Source of the DNA: Caenispirillum salinarum AK4
Lineage (GTDB): Bacteria; Pseudomonadota; Alphaproteobacteria; Rhodospirillales; Rhodospirillaceae
DNA length: 64,000 nucleotides
Assembly: GCF_000315795.1 (NCBI RefSeq)
Contig: NZ_ANHY01000012.1
Span: forward strand, 1 to 64,000
Reading direction: 5' to 3'
The position numbers and the translations under genes were made by a program. Under the pieces are notes generated by a model. It was not told the origin of the DNA. It saw only the letters and a list, made by a program, of their open reading frames with translations, and made no database searches. Positions 18,215 to 31,580 of this stretch are shown here, in pieces. Positions within the stretch are counted from its first letter, which is position 1, and the number at the start of each line of letters is the position of its first letter.

Positions 18215-19282
18215 TCAGTCCCCGTCCAGGCTGTTGAACCCGAGCGACAGGCCGAGCGCCGAGGCGACGCGGGTGGCCAGAAGCTGTTGCAGGGCGCGGA
18301 CCTGCGTCGCCAGCTTCTCCACTTCCGCCCGGCGCGCGGGATCGGTGACGGCCTCCCCCAGCGGTCCGTCGATGCCCTGCGCGGTGGCCCGCGTCTGGGT
18401 GAAGGCACGGCCCATGAGGTCGGCCAACTCCGGCTCGGCGTTGGCGAGCGCGGGCGCGAACATCAGGTCGAACCCGTCCGCCATGGCCTCGACGCTGGCG
18501 GCAATGCCGCGCAGCGAGCGGCCGGACAGGCCGGATTCCGCCTTGGCCGGGTCGGCGTCCTCGGCGGAGTCGCCCATGACGGGCAGCAGGCGCTGGTCGC
18601 GGATGGACTGCAACTGGGTCGTCAGGCCCGTAAGCACGATGCCTGCCAGGTCCGCGTCATCGGCCACCAGGTCGGCGGCGGCAGGGTCGCGGAAGGCGGC
18701 GGGCCACGGGTCGTCCGTCTCGCGCCAGTTGGTCTCCAGGTTCTCGGCGATGGCGGCCACGTTGGCGGTCACGGCCTCCAGCAGCCGGCAACGGTAGGCG
18801 CCGTCGTCGGTACCGTCCGCCAGCGCATCCGCCTCTGCGCCGAATGTCAGGCGCTCCACCATGGGCAGGCCCTGGATGGCGACGCTGGCAAAGGTCAGTC
18901 CGTTCTCCGCCAGGATATCCGTCGGCTGCTCGCGCAGCAGCGCCCCCAGTTCGCGCTCCACCACGTTGCGCGGGTCGGGCCAGAACTGAAGGCGGAAGCG
19001 GCGGTTGAAATTCTCTATGGGGCCATAGGTGACGTGCTGCACGCCGGCCCAGGCGTCCATGGCATCGTGATAGGCCGCCCGCACCGCCTCCAGGTCCGCC
19101 GTCGCCGGCCCGGCGCACAGGGTGGCGGCGGCCTCGTGCAGGCGGTCCGCCGACTGGTGCAGGGCCGCGTGGCGCGGCTGGATGTGGTCGGTCAGCACCG
19201 TTTCGGTCGGAAAGTCCGGTGCGGCGGCGAGGGCCGGAGCCGCCCACAGCAGGGCGACGCCGGCAGCAAACGTGCGGAGCAT
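18215..19282 (-). CDS. imelysin family protein, second paralogue
   Basis: 355-residue secreted protein (signal peptide ending ALAAAP, about residue 20). Helical imelysin/EfeO-like domain with the shorter-paralogue pattern VQHVTYGPIENFNRRFRLQ and FWPDPRN. The classic GxHxxE motif of the larger paralogue is absent, so metal binding may differ. Third gene in the cluster, 8 bp after the di-haem oxidoreductase gene. Confidence 0.85.
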   Translation of the reverse strand: MLRTFAAGVALLWAAPALAAAPDFPTETVLTDHIQPRHAALHQSADRLHEAAATLCAGPATADLEAVRAAYHDAMDAWAGVQHVTYGPIENFNRRFRLQFWPDPRNVVERELGALLREQPTDILAENGLTFASVAIQGLPMVERLTFGAEADALADGTDDGAYRCRLLEAVTANVAAIAENLETNWRETDDPWPAAFRDPAAADLVADDADLAGIVLTGLTTQLQSIRDQRLLPVMGDSAEDADPAKAESGLSGRSLRGIAASVEAMADGFDLMFAPALANAEPELADLMGRAFTQTRATAQGIDGPLGEAVTDPARRAEVEKLATQVRALQQLLATRVASALGLSLGFNSLDGD

Positions 19283-19290
19283 GATCGGCC

Positions 19291-20787
<1,497 letters not shown>

Positions 20788-20808
20788 GGTCTCACCCCTT
20801 CAACCGGA

Positions 20809-20836
20809 AACAGGGCGGCGTACGCGCCGCCCTGTT
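20809..20836 (-). terminator. 12-bp perfect hairpin between imelysin and di-haem genes
   Basis: AACAGGGCGGCG (20809-20820) and CGCCGCCCTGTT (20825-20836) pair perfectly around a 4-base loop. No T tract follows on the minus strand. In the 75-bp gap after the imelysin stop it probably attenuates transcription or protects the imelysin mRNA, giving more imelysin than downstream products. A smaller ACCC-TTCG-GGGT hairpin lies just before it. Confidence 0.65.
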
Positions 20837-20862
20837 CGGGTCCACAAACCCCGAAGGGTCTT

Positions 20863-22137
20863 TTACTCGAAAACCTTCTCCGGCGCATCAAGACTGTCCG
20901 AGCCCTCGAAGTCGAGACCACCCAGACCGGCCGCGGCCACCACCTGCTCGATAGAGCGGGTCTGCGCGGTCAGCGCGTCGACGGCCGCCTGGATCTTGGC
21001 GTTGCCCTCGGGGTTCTCGGCACCGAGCATCTGGTCGTAGGCCTCGCCGCCCTGGGCGGTGTCCACCAGCACGCCCATGGCGTCCATGGTGGCGGCCAGG
21101 CGGGTGGTCATGTCCTTGTGCACCGCCGGGTCCTTGGCTTCCACCAGGTCGGCCAGCGCCGGGCCGGTCACCACGGTGCCGTCAATGCGGGTGTAGCGGC
21201 CGTGGTAGACGTTCTGGATACCCTTGGCGTTGAAGTAGTGGGAGTAGTGCGTGTTGTCGCTGAAGCAATCGTGCTCTTCCTCCGGGTCGTGGAGCATGAG
21301 GCCGAGCTTCATGCGCTCGCCGGCCAGTTCGCCGTAGGACAGGCTGCCCATGCCGGTGACCATCATGGCGAGGCCCTTGGTCGGGTCGTCGGCGACGGCG
21401 GCACGCGCCTCGCCGCCCGGCGCCCAGGCCGCGACCATTTCCTTCAGGTCGTCAATCAGCAGCTCCGACGCGGTGGTCAGGTATGCGATGCGACGCTCGC
21501 AGTTGCCGCCGGTGCAGTTGGCCGGGTCGAAGTCGGTGGCCGGGCGGGCACCCGCACCCGGGCCGGTGCCGTTCAGGTCCTGGCCCCACAGCAGGAACTC
21601 GACGGCGTGGTAGCCGGTGGCGACGTTGGCCTCGACGCCGTCGGCCTCGTGCAGGGTGTCCGACAGCAGGGTCTTGGTGATGGCGGAGGCGTCGATCTGC
21701 TCGCCGCTCAGCGTCAGGGTCGGATTGGCGATGACGTTGGCGGAATAGGCGGCGTTCTCGGCGCTTTCATCGCCATAGGCGGCGGCGACGTAGTCGATCA
21801 GCCCTTCGTCCAGCGGCCAGGCGTTCACGCGGCCTTCCCAGGCGTCGACGATGGGGTTGCCGAAACGGTAGACCTCGGACTGCTGGTACGGCTCGCGGGC
21901 CGAGACCCAGGCCTTGCGCGCGGCGGCCAGCGTCTCCTCGGACGGCGACTCGACCAGGGCGTCGATGGCGGCGTCGAGGTCCTGGGCGGCCTTCAGGCTG
22001 TCCTCGTACTTGGCGTGGGCCATGTCGGCATAGGTCGCGACCACGTCGGCGGCGGCCGGCGGCGCGGCCTGGGCGGGCGCGGCGGAGGCGGCAGCGAGAA
22101 GAATCGCGGCGGCGCCAGCGGTGGCAAGCGTCTTCAT
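20863..22137 (-). CDS. imelysin (iron-regulated periplasmic protein, IrpA/ICMP-like)
   Basis: 424 residues with a signal peptide ending AQAAPP (about residue 25). Long imelysin form with the GxHxxE motif in TGYHAVEFLLWGQD, the putative metal site of the family, plus the EPYQQSEVYRFGNPI and WEGRVNAWPLDEGLIDY segments. Imelysins are induced by iron limitation in several bacteria. First gene of the four-gene cluster; a Fur-like box lies about 180 bp upstream. Confidence 0.9.
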   Translation of the reverse strand: MKTLATAGAAAILLAAASAAPAQAAPPAAADVVATYADMAHAKYEDSLKAAQDLDAAIDALVESPSEETLAAARKAWVSAREPYQQSEVYRFGNPIVDAWEGRVNAWPLDEGLIDYVAAAYGDESAENAAYSANVIANPTLTLSGEQIDASAITKTLLSDTLHEADGVEANVATGYHAVEFLLWGQDLNGTGPGAGARPATDFDPANCTGGNCERRIAYLTTASELLIDDLKEMVAAWAPGGEARAAVADDPTKGLAMMVTGMGSLSYGELAGERMKLGLMLHDPEEEHDCFSDNTHYSHYFNAKGIQNVYHGRYTRIDGTVVTGPALADLVEAKDPAVHKDMTTRLAATMDAMGVLVDTAQGGEAYDQMLGAENPEGNAKIQAAVDALTAQTRSIEQVVAAAGLGGLDFEGSDSLDAPEKVFE

Positions 22138-22314
22138 CCGATGTGTTCCCCTGGTTCAAGTGTGGTTTTTATGTGCTAACGCAACTCAAAGTGATTTGCA
22201 ACCACCCGCTGCACTCGGGTATGTCGCAGCCCGGCGGCTGAGTGCTTTCTCCGTCCGCCCCGCGGCTCAGTCCCCAAGTGCGGGCTTCTCCGCCGGTCCT
22301 TCACCAGCGGTCGT

Positions 22315-22333
22315 TTATATAATAATCATTATC
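22315..22333. promoter_or_regulatory. Fur-like box upstream of the imelysin operon
   Basis: The 19-mer ending AATAATCATTATC agrees with the Fur consensus GATAATGATAATCATTATC at 14 of 19 positions, with the right half perfect. It is the only such AT-rich island in the 383-bp divergent region. Fur control of imelysin is known in other bacteria; here it is inferred. Confidence 0.6.
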
Positions 22334-22418
22334 ATTTGCAGCGAGAGCGGGCAAGGCGGTTGGCCTCCGGCATCGCGAGAGGGCGATGGCCGCCGCTCCT
22401 GCCTTGGCCGGTTCGGCC

Positions 22419-22461
22419 TGTGTCAAATCGCACAAGGACGGGCCATCCGCGCGGCTACTGT
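22419..22461 (+). promoter_or_regulatory. CRP-type operator and -10 element before the W-x-P-G repeat gene
   Basis: TGTGT-CAAATC-GCACA (22419-22434) has the exact 5-6-5 layout of a CRP site. A -10-like TACTGT follows at 22456-22461, its first base 29.5 bp from the operator centre, predicting a start site with the operator centred at -41.5 (class II activation). The same geometry recurs at 29731-29773. The likely regulator is encoded at 29012-29716. Confidence 0.6.
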
Positions 22462-22520
22462 CTCCTCACCGGGACACGAGATCCCGGAAATGAAACAAAT
22501 GATCCAGCAGGAGACAGGAA

Positions 22521-22994
22521 ATGACCAAGCGTTTCAGCAACATCTTCGCCGCCGCCGTCGCCATCGCCGTCGGTGCGGCCGCCCTGACCGGCCCCTCCGC
22601 ATCCGCCGTCGCGGGCGAGCACATGAAGACCCTGACCAGCACGACCTGGAAGCCGGGCTACATGAAGGACGACGACAACCGCTACATCAAGTTCGTCATG
22701 GCCGAAACCGGGGCCGACGCCCGCACCACGGGCATCGAGAGCCGGCACACCTGGGCGCCGGGTTTCAGCGGCGGCGGGGACGGCACCTACCAGCGCATCG
22801 TCGAGCGCGACGCCAACCGCACGCCCGCCCTGGTGATGAAGGTCGAGGGCCGCGGCATCTGGGCGCCCGGCTTCCGACACGAGGGAAACGGCCGGTATAG
22901 CCGCGTGACCTACATCCACACCGGCGCGGCCTCGGGCACGATGGTGGCCGGCGACGCCAAGGGCAGTCCGGCCGAGGTCGCGGAGGCGCGATGA
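22521..22994 (+). CDS. secreted protein with three W-x-P-G-[FY] repeats, function unknown
   Basis: 157 residues with a signal peptide (cleavage around residue 32, ASAVAGE). Not a family I recognise. Three repeats about 35 residues apart share W-[KA]-P-G-[YF] then Y exactly 12 residues after the Trp, followed by x-[KR]-[FIV]-[VT]: W43/Y55, W78/Y90 and W114/Y126. There is no cysteine and no catalytic motif, so a small all-beta binding or structural protein is plausible. Start 22521 follows CAGGAGACAGGAA. It has its own CRP-type promoter and lies just upstream of the signalling cassette. Confidence 0.75.
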   Translation: MTKRFSNIFAAAVAIAVGAAALTGPSASAVAGEHMKTLTSTTWKPGYMKDDDNRYIKFVMAETGADARTTGIESRHTWAPGFSGGGDGTYQRIVERDANRTPALVMKVEGRGIWAPGFRHEGNGRYSRVTYIHTGAASGTMVAGDAKGSPAEVAEAR

Positions 22995-23002
22995 CGGCCG
23001 GG

Positions 23003-23043
23003 GCCGGAGCGGGATCGGACGGCAACCGTCGTCCCGCTCCGGC
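23003..23043 (+). terminator. strong double-stem hairpin after the repeat-protein gene
   Basis: Outer arms GCCGGAGCGGGA (23003-23014) and TCCCGCTCCGGC (23032-23043) are perfectly complementary, and inner arms GACGG/CCGTC form a second stem around CAA. It starts 8 bp after the stop codon. No T tract follows, so termination would be Rho-assisted, or it insulates and stabilises the upstream transcript. Confidence 0.6.
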
Positions 23044-23192
23044 GGGCCCGGACAAGCGGCGGAGGATCACAGGCGGCCGCCCGGTCCTCCGCTACCACCG
23101 AAGCTCGGTTGGGGCGGCGGCGCCGGTCCTGTAGCCTTGTCGGGCAGAGGGTGGATCCCGTGGCGTCCGTGCTCCGCCGGCGCCGCGTCACC

Positions 23193-24166
23193 ATGGTGGG
23201 CGACATGGTCCGGGCCCTGCTTTTTCTCGTCGTCATGCTGACCGCCGCCGCCGCCGGCTTCGGCATGGGGCCCGCGCGCGCCGACCATCTGGCCGGCAAG
23301 CGCGTCCTGCACATCGACAGCTACCACGCCGGAAACGAGTGGAACGACCGGATCGCGGTGGCCGTGCGAGAGGGCTTCGAGGACACGGGCGTCGACCTGC
23401 GCATCATCCACATGGACGCCAAGCGCAAGGCCGAGCCGCACCAGATCGCCGGCGCGGTGGAGGCGGTCCTGCGCACCATCGAGGCCTTTCGCCCCCACGT
23501 CGTGACAACCAGCGACGATCCCGTCGCGCGGTACGTCATCATGCCGCATTTCCGCGACGCCGACCTGCCCATCGTCTTCTCGGGCCTGAACTGGGATGCG
23601 GGTGCCTACGGCCTGCCCTACGGCAATGTCACCGGCATGGTCGAGGTTTCGCCCATCCCGCAGATCGTGCGGCTTCTGCGGTCCCACGCGCGTGGCGACC
23701 GCATCGGCTTCATTGCCGAGGACACCGACACCAAGCGCAAGGAACTGGCCCACCACGAAAAGCTGTTCGGCCTGTCCTACGACGCCGTCTACCTGGTTTC
23801 CAGCTTCCCTGAGTGGACGACGGCCTTTCGCCGTGCGCAGTCAGAGGTGGACATGCTGGTGGTGCTGGGCGTCGGGGCGCTGACCGACTGGGACGAAACC
23901 GCCGCCCGCCGCCTGACGGAAGAGGAAACCCGCATTCCCACCGGCACCGACTTTGCGTGGCTGGCGCCGTACACGCTGCTGGCGGTCGCCAAGGTGCCCG
24001 AGGAGCAGGGCCGCTTCATGGCCGAGGCCGCGCAACGCATCCTGCACGGCGAGCGGCCGGGTGACATCCCGCTGGCCTACAACAGGGAGGGCGAGTTGCT
24101 GTTCAACCAGCGCATCGCCGCGCGGCTGGGCATCGACACGCCGCCGCCGCTCGCCCGCATGGTGCC

Positions 24167-24170
<4 letters not shown>
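23193..24170 (+). CDS. ABC-type periplasmic substrate-binding protein used as sensor partner
   Basis: About 325 residues of the ABC_sub_bind (TrpX-like) fold after a hydrophobic signal peptide (VRALLFLVVMLTAAAAG... ARA). Core segments include KRVLHIDSYHAGNEWNDRI, DLPIVFSGLNWDAGAYGL and DRIGFIAEDTDTKRKELA. No permease or ATPase gene is near; the stop codon overlaps the GTG start of a histidine kinase, so it most likely presents a ligand to that kinase. The start is uncertain: 23193 is given, 23205 or GTG 23160 (after AGAGGG) are alternatives. Confidence 0.8.
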
Positions 24171-27555
<3,385 letters not shown>

Positions 27556-27559
<4 letters not shown>

Positions 27560-27948
27560 CGGCGACCATCCTGGTGGTGGAGGACGTGGAGATGAACCTC
27601 GACCTCATGGTCCAGCTTCTGGAGGATCACTGCACGGTCGTCACGGCCGCCGACGGGGCGGCGGGGCTGGCGGCGGCGGCGCGGGTGCGGCCGGACATCA
27701 TCCTCATGGACCTGTCCCTGCCCGTGCTGGACGGGTGGGAGGCGACGCGCCGCCTGAAGGCCGACCCGGAGCTGGCGTCCATCCCCGTCATCGCCCTGTC
27801 CGCCCACGCCATGGCAGGGGATGCCGAGAAAGCGCGGGCGGCCGGGTGCGACGAGTATCTCGCCAAGCCGCTGGACGAGGACCAGCTGTTCGACCGCCTG
27901 CGCGCCTTCCTTGGTGCCGGGGCGCTGGACGGGGAGCCGGCGCCATGA
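27556..27948 (+). CDS. single-domain response regulator (CheY/DivK-like)
   Basis: 130 residues, receiver only. Acidic pocket VVED, phospho-acceptor D52 in ILMDLSLPVLDGWEATR, switch Ser in ALSAHA and K104 in YLAKPLD. Overlaps the kinase stop and the next start by ATGA. It may shuttle phosphate or act as a sink for the kinase. Confidence 0.92.
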
Positions 27949-29015
27949 CCCGCGACACCGTGGCGGCGCAGCTGCCGCGCGTCCTCATCGTCGACGACGA
28001 CGCGGCCAACCGCGACCTGCTGGAGCAGGAGCTGGAGGCCATGGACTGCGATCCGCTGCTGGCCTCGGACGGCATGGCCGCGCTGGCGATGCTGGAGGAC
28101 GATCCGCCGGATCTGGTCCTGCTGGACGTGATGATGCCGGTGGTGGACGGCTTTTCCGTGCTGGCGGCCATGCGCGGTTCGGCTCGGCTGCGCGACGTGC
28201 CCGTCGTGATGATCTCGGCCCTCGACGACCTGGCGAGCGTGGTTGCCGGCGTGGAACTGGGCGCCGATGACTACCTGACAAAGCCCTTCGAGCCGGCGCT
28301 CCTGCGCGCCCGCGTCCAGGCCTGCCTGGAGAAGAAGCGCTGGCGCGACCGGGAAGCCGCCTACTTGCGCGAGATCGAGGCCGAACGCGCCCGTGCCGAT
28401 GCGCTGCTGCACGCCATCCTGCCCGCACCGGCTGTGACGGAACTGAAGGCGACGGGCCGGGTCACGCCCCGCCGGCACGAGGATGTGGCGGTGCTGTTCG
28501 CCGACATCGTGGGCTTCACCCGCTATGCCGAGGCCCACCCGCCCGAACAGGTGGTGGAGGAGCTGGAGCGCCTGCTGGACGCCTGCGACGGATGTCTCGA
28601 CCGTCACGGGCTGGAGAAGATCAAGGGCGTCGGCGACGGCGTGGCGGTAACGGCCAACCTGCTGCTGCCCAACCCCGACCCCGTCGGCGCCTGCCTGCGC
28701 GGCGGGCTGGACATGCTTTCGGGCCTTCGCGCCCAGCACCCCCACTGGCGCATGCGGGTGGGCATCGATGCTGGTCCGGTGCTGTCCGCCGCCGTCGGCC
28801 GGACCAAGTTCTCCTTCGACGTCTGGGGCGATGTTGTCAATGTGGCAAGCCGCCTGTCGGGCCTGGGTGCGGATGAGGCCCTTTACCTCACCGACCGTGC
28901 CTGGCGCCGCCTCGGGTCGGGTGCCTCGACGTTTTCGTTCGAGGCCCTTGGTCCGGTGCCCGTGCGCGGGCGGGGCGACATGGTCCTGTGGCGCTGCCGG
29001 GGAGCATCACCATGA
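27945..29015 (+). CDS. response regulator fused to class III adenylate cyclase
   Basis: 356 residues: receiver 10-125 (D61 in VLLDVMMPVVDGF, K113 in YLTKPFE), a helical linker, then a class III cyclase from about 178. All catalytic residues are present: metal ligands D187 (VLFADIVGFT) and D231 (KGVGDGV), adenine-selecting K227 and D292 (FDVWGDVVN), and transition-state N299 and R303. This predicts phosphorylation-controlled cAMP synthesis. Overlaps neighbours by 4 bp on both sides and directly precedes a CRP-family gene. Confidence 0.94.
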   Translation: MTRDTVAAQLPRVLIVDDDAANRDLLEQELEAMDCDPLLASDGMAALAMLEDDPPDLVLLDVMMPVVDGFSVLAAMRGSARLRDVPVVMISALDDLASVVAGVELGADDYLTKPFEPALLRARVQACLEKKRWRDREAAYLREIEAERARADALLHAILPAPAVTELKATGRVTPRRHEDVAVLFADIVGFTRYAEAHPPEQVVEELERLLDACDGCLDRHGLEKIKGVGDGVAVTANLLLPNPDPVGACLRGGLDMLSGLRAQHPHWRMRVGIDAGPVLSAAVGRTKFSFDVWGDVVNVASRLSGLGADEALYLTDRAWRRLGSGASTFSFEALGPVPVRGRGDMVLWRCRGASP

Positions 29016-29716
29016 CGGCCGCCGCCGCGCGCACCCTGGAAACCCTGGGCCGCATCCCGCTCTATGCCTCCCTGCCGGCCGAGGAGATCGCGCGGCTGGA
29101 CACCCGCTGCGGCTGGAAGCGCTACGAGCCCGGCCAGTGGATCCTGGACTACGACGAGGACGGCACCGACGTCTTCTTCGTCACCGTCGGGCGCGTGCGC
29201 GTGCTGATCCGCACAGTCGGCGGGCAGGACGTGATCCTGCGCGACATCGGCGACGGCGAGTTCTTCGGCGAGCTGGCCGCCATCGACGGCGCCCCGCGCT
29301 CGGCCGGCATCCTGGCGCTGACCGCTGTGACGGTGGCGCGGATGTCGGCGGGCGTCTTCCGCGAGACGCTTCACCGGTGGCCGGACGCCTGCGACCAGGT
29401 GCTGGCGCTGCTGGCCGGGCAGGTGCGGCGGCTGTCGGCGCGGGTGAACGAGTACGGCACGCTGAATGCCCGCCACCGCATCTACGCCGAGCTTCTGCGC
29501 CTGTCCCGGCCGTCGGCGGACGGGCGGGCCGCGGTGCTTTCGCCGCCGCCCACCCATGCGGAGATCGGCGCCCGGGTCGCCGCCCGCCGCGAGGCCGTCA
29601 ACCGTGAACTGCGGGCGCTGGAAAAGGCGGGCCTGCTGGAAAGGCGGCGCGGCGGGCTGGTGCTCACCGATCCCGACCGCCTTCTGGAAATGATCCGGGA
29701 AGCCGAGGAAGAGTGA
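29012..29716 (+). CDS. CRP/FNR-family cyclic-nucleotide-responsive regulator
   Basis: 234 residues. The cyclic-nucleotide pocket is intact in its phosphate-binding part: GEL at 86-88 and RSA at 96-98 (GEFFGELAAIDGAPRSAG). The C-helix positions that contact adenine in E. coli CRP (Thr127, Ser128) align with Arg and Val, so ligand choice is less certain. The HTH (about 181-206) keeps R193, E194 and R198, which read TGTG half-sites. No iron-sulphur cysteines, so not FNR. Start 29012 overlaps the cyclase stop. A CRP-type site starts 15 bp after its stop codon. Confidence 0.9.
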   Translation: MTAAAARTLETLGRIPLYASLPAEEIARLDTRCGWKRYEPGQWILDYDEDGTDVFFVTVGRVRVLIRTVGGQDVILRDIGDGEFFGELAAIDGAPRSAGILALTAVTVARMSAGVFRETLHRWPDACDQVLALLAGQVRRLSARVNEYGTLNARHRIYAELLRLSRPSADGRAAVLSPPPTHAEIGARVAARREAVNRELRALEKAGLLERRRGGLVLTDPDRLLEMIREAEEE

Positions 29717-29730
29717 CCCATCTCACAGCC

Positions 29731-29773
29731 TGTGCCTTTTCGCACAAGCGCCCTCTGCCGCGCCCGCTACGGT
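29731..29773 (+). promoter_or_regulatory. CRP-type operator and -10 element before the FAD-oxidase gene
   Basis: TGTGC-CTTTTC-GCACA (29731-29746) is a near-perfect CRP-family palindrome; flanks extend it to CCTGTGC and GCACAAG. TACGGT at 29768-29773 stands at the same 29.5-bp distance from the centre as in the 22419 promoter, predicting activation from -41.5. Confidence 0.65.
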
Positions 29774-29829
29774 CCCTGGTGAGACGCCGGTCAACCGGCC
29801 ACCCGCATTCCAGACCGGGGACCAGACCC

Positions 29830-31302
29830 ATGACACCCTTCGACACCCTCACCCGCGCGGACGAGACCATTCTCGTCACCACGCTGGACGGCTATGACCG
29901 TGCCGTGCCCGTCGCCGCCGTCGAGGCCCTGCGCGCCGCGGTGCGCGGCCCCGTCTGCCTGCCCGGCGACGCCGGCTATGACGAGGCGCGCACCCTGTGG
30001 AACGCCATGATCGACCGCCATCCGGCCGTCGTCGTGCGCTGCCGGGGCGCGGCCGACGTCGCCCGCGCCGTCGACTTCTGCCGCGAGCACGGACTTCTGC
30101 TGGCCGTACGCGGCGGCGGCCACAACATTGCCGGCCGGGCTGTGTGCGAGGGCGGCGTGCTCATCGACCTGTCGCTGATGCGGTCGGTGCACGTCGATCC
30201 TGCCGCCCGCCGCGCCGTCGTGGAACCGGGCTGCCTGCTGTCGGACGTCGACTGCGAAACGCAGGCGCATGGCCTGGCCGTGCCGACGGGCATCAACTCC
30301 ACCACCGGCATCGCCGGGCTGACGCTGGGCGGCGGCTTCGGCTGGCTGACCCGCAAGCACGGCCTGACCATCGACAGCCTGACCGCCGCCGAGGTGGTCA
30401 CCGCCGACGGCGCCATCCGGCGCGCCTCGGCCACCGAGAACCCGGACCTGTTCTGGGCCCTGCGCGGCGGCGGCGGCAACTTCGGCATCGTGACGGCGTT
30501 CGAGTTCGCCCTGCACGACCTGGGGCCCCAGGTGACGGCCGGGCTGGTGGTCTTTCCCATGGACCGCGCGCGGGAGATTATGAAAACCTACCGCGCCTCC
30601 ATCGCCGACGGGCCGGACGACCTGACCGTCTGGGCCGTCCTGCGCAAGGCGCCGCCGCTGCCGTTCCTGCCCGAGGAGGTGCACGGGACCGACGTTCTGA
30701 TCCTGGTGGTCTGCCACGTCGGGCCGCTGGAGGATGCCGACGCCGCCCTGGCGCCCGTGCTGGCGCTGCCCGGCGCGATCGGCACCGCCGTCGGTCCGCA
30801 GTCCTTCGCCGACTGGCAGATGGCCTTCGACGCCTCGGCCGGTCCGGGAGCGCGGAACTACTGGAAAACCCATGATTTCCTGACGCTGCCCGACGCCGCG
30901 ATGGAGGCGGTGTTCAACTACGCCGACCGTCTGCCGACCGGCGAGTGCGAGGTGTTCTTCGGCCATGTCGGCGGCGCGTCGTCGCGGGTTCCGGTGGAAG
31001 CTACGGCCTTCCCGCAGCGCCGGCCGCATTACGTGATGAACGTGCACGCGCGCTGGCAGGACAGGGCCGACGACGCCCGCTGCATCGCCTGGGCGCGCGG
31101 GCTGTTCAACGCCACCGCCCCCTTCGCCGCCGGCACGGCCTACGTCAACTTCATGCCGGAGGACGAGGGCGGGCGCACCGACAGCGCTTATGGCGCCAAC
31201 ATGGAGCGGCTGGCGCGGATCAAGGCCGAGGTCGACCCCGGCAACCTGTTCCGCGTCAACCAGAACATCCGGCCCCGCGCCACCCCCATGCCGGCCGAAT
31301 AG
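29830..31302 (+). CDS. FAD-linked oxidase, berberine-bridge-enzyme-like
   Basis: 490 residues of the FAD_binding_4 plus BBE type. RGGGHNIAGRA (H98) is the site of 8-alpha-histidyl FAD attachment. The second attachment cysteine of bicovalent enzymes is absent: the aligned segment is STTGIAGLTLGGGFGWL. The C-terminal NLFRVNQNI is the family end motif. Likely oxidises an alcohol or sugar-like substrate with O2; substrate unknown. No signal peptide is seen. Start 29830 is preferred over an open upstream frame that would run through the CRP site. Transcription ends at a clear terminator. Confidence 0.9.
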   Translation: MTPFDTLTRADETILVTTLDGYDRAVPVAAVEALRAAVRGPVCLPGDAGYDEARTLWNAMIDRHPAVVVRCRGAADVARAVDFCREHGLLLAVRGGGHNIAGRAVCEGGVLIDLSLMRSVHVDPAARRAVVEPGCLLSDVDCETQAHGLAVPTGINSTTGIAGLTLGGGFGWLTRKHGLTIDSLTAAEVVTADGAIRRASATENPDLFWALRGGGGNFGIVTAFEFALHDLGPQVTAGLVVFPMDRAREIMKTYRASIADGPDDLTVWAVLRKAPPLPFLPEEVHGTDVLILVVCHVGPLEDADAALAPVLALPGAIGTAVGPQSFADWQMAFDASAGPGARNYWKTHDFLTLPDAAMEAVFNYADRLPTGECEVFFGHVGGASSRVPVEATAFPQRRPHYVMNVHARWQDRADDARCIAWARGLFNATAPFAAGTAYVNFMPEDEGGRTDSAYGANMERLARIKAEVDPGNLFRVNQNIRPRATPMPAE

Positions 31303-31343
31303 GCCCGCAGCCCCGAGCGATCTCTCTGCGCTCAACCGGCCTT

Positions 31344-31392
31344 GCCGCGCCCTGCGGCACCCTTCGGGGTGTCGTGGTGGTGCGGCTTTTTT
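31344..31392 (+). terminator. Rho-independent terminator after the FAD-oxidase gene
   Basis: Outer stem GCCGCGCC (31344-31351) with GGTGCGGC (31379-31386), one G-T wobble, enclosing CACCC-TTCG-GGGTG, then a run of six T from 31387. It separates the cAMP-regulated oxidase from the OsmC gene group. Confidence 0.8.
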
Positions 31393-31438
31393 CTTTCCGG
31401 AACAATGGCTTGACCGTGTGAATCGAGGCCCTGGGCAA

Positions 31439-31489
31439 TTCCACGACTAGCCCCGTCAATTCCACTGCCGTTTCCACGCGGCCTTCCAC
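31439..31489 (+). promoter_or_regulatory. TTCCAC direct repeats upstream of the OsmC gene group
   Basis: TTCCAC occurs at 31439, 31460, 31472 and 31484 (spacings 21, 12 and 12 bp), all in one orientation. Eight bases after the last copy stands a -10-like CCTAAA/CTAAAC. SARP/OmpR-type activators bind direct repeats about 11 bp apart ending roughly 8 bp before the -10. The 24 bp at 31467-31490 differ by one base from 39991-40014 beside the SARP gene. Confidence 0.65.
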
Positions 31490-31580
31490 GCGCAGGGCCT
31501 AAACCTGTCTTCGTGAGGCGGACGCAGACCCGCCCGCAGTCCAGACGAAGAGACACAACCCAAGACCAGGAGACGGTCCG

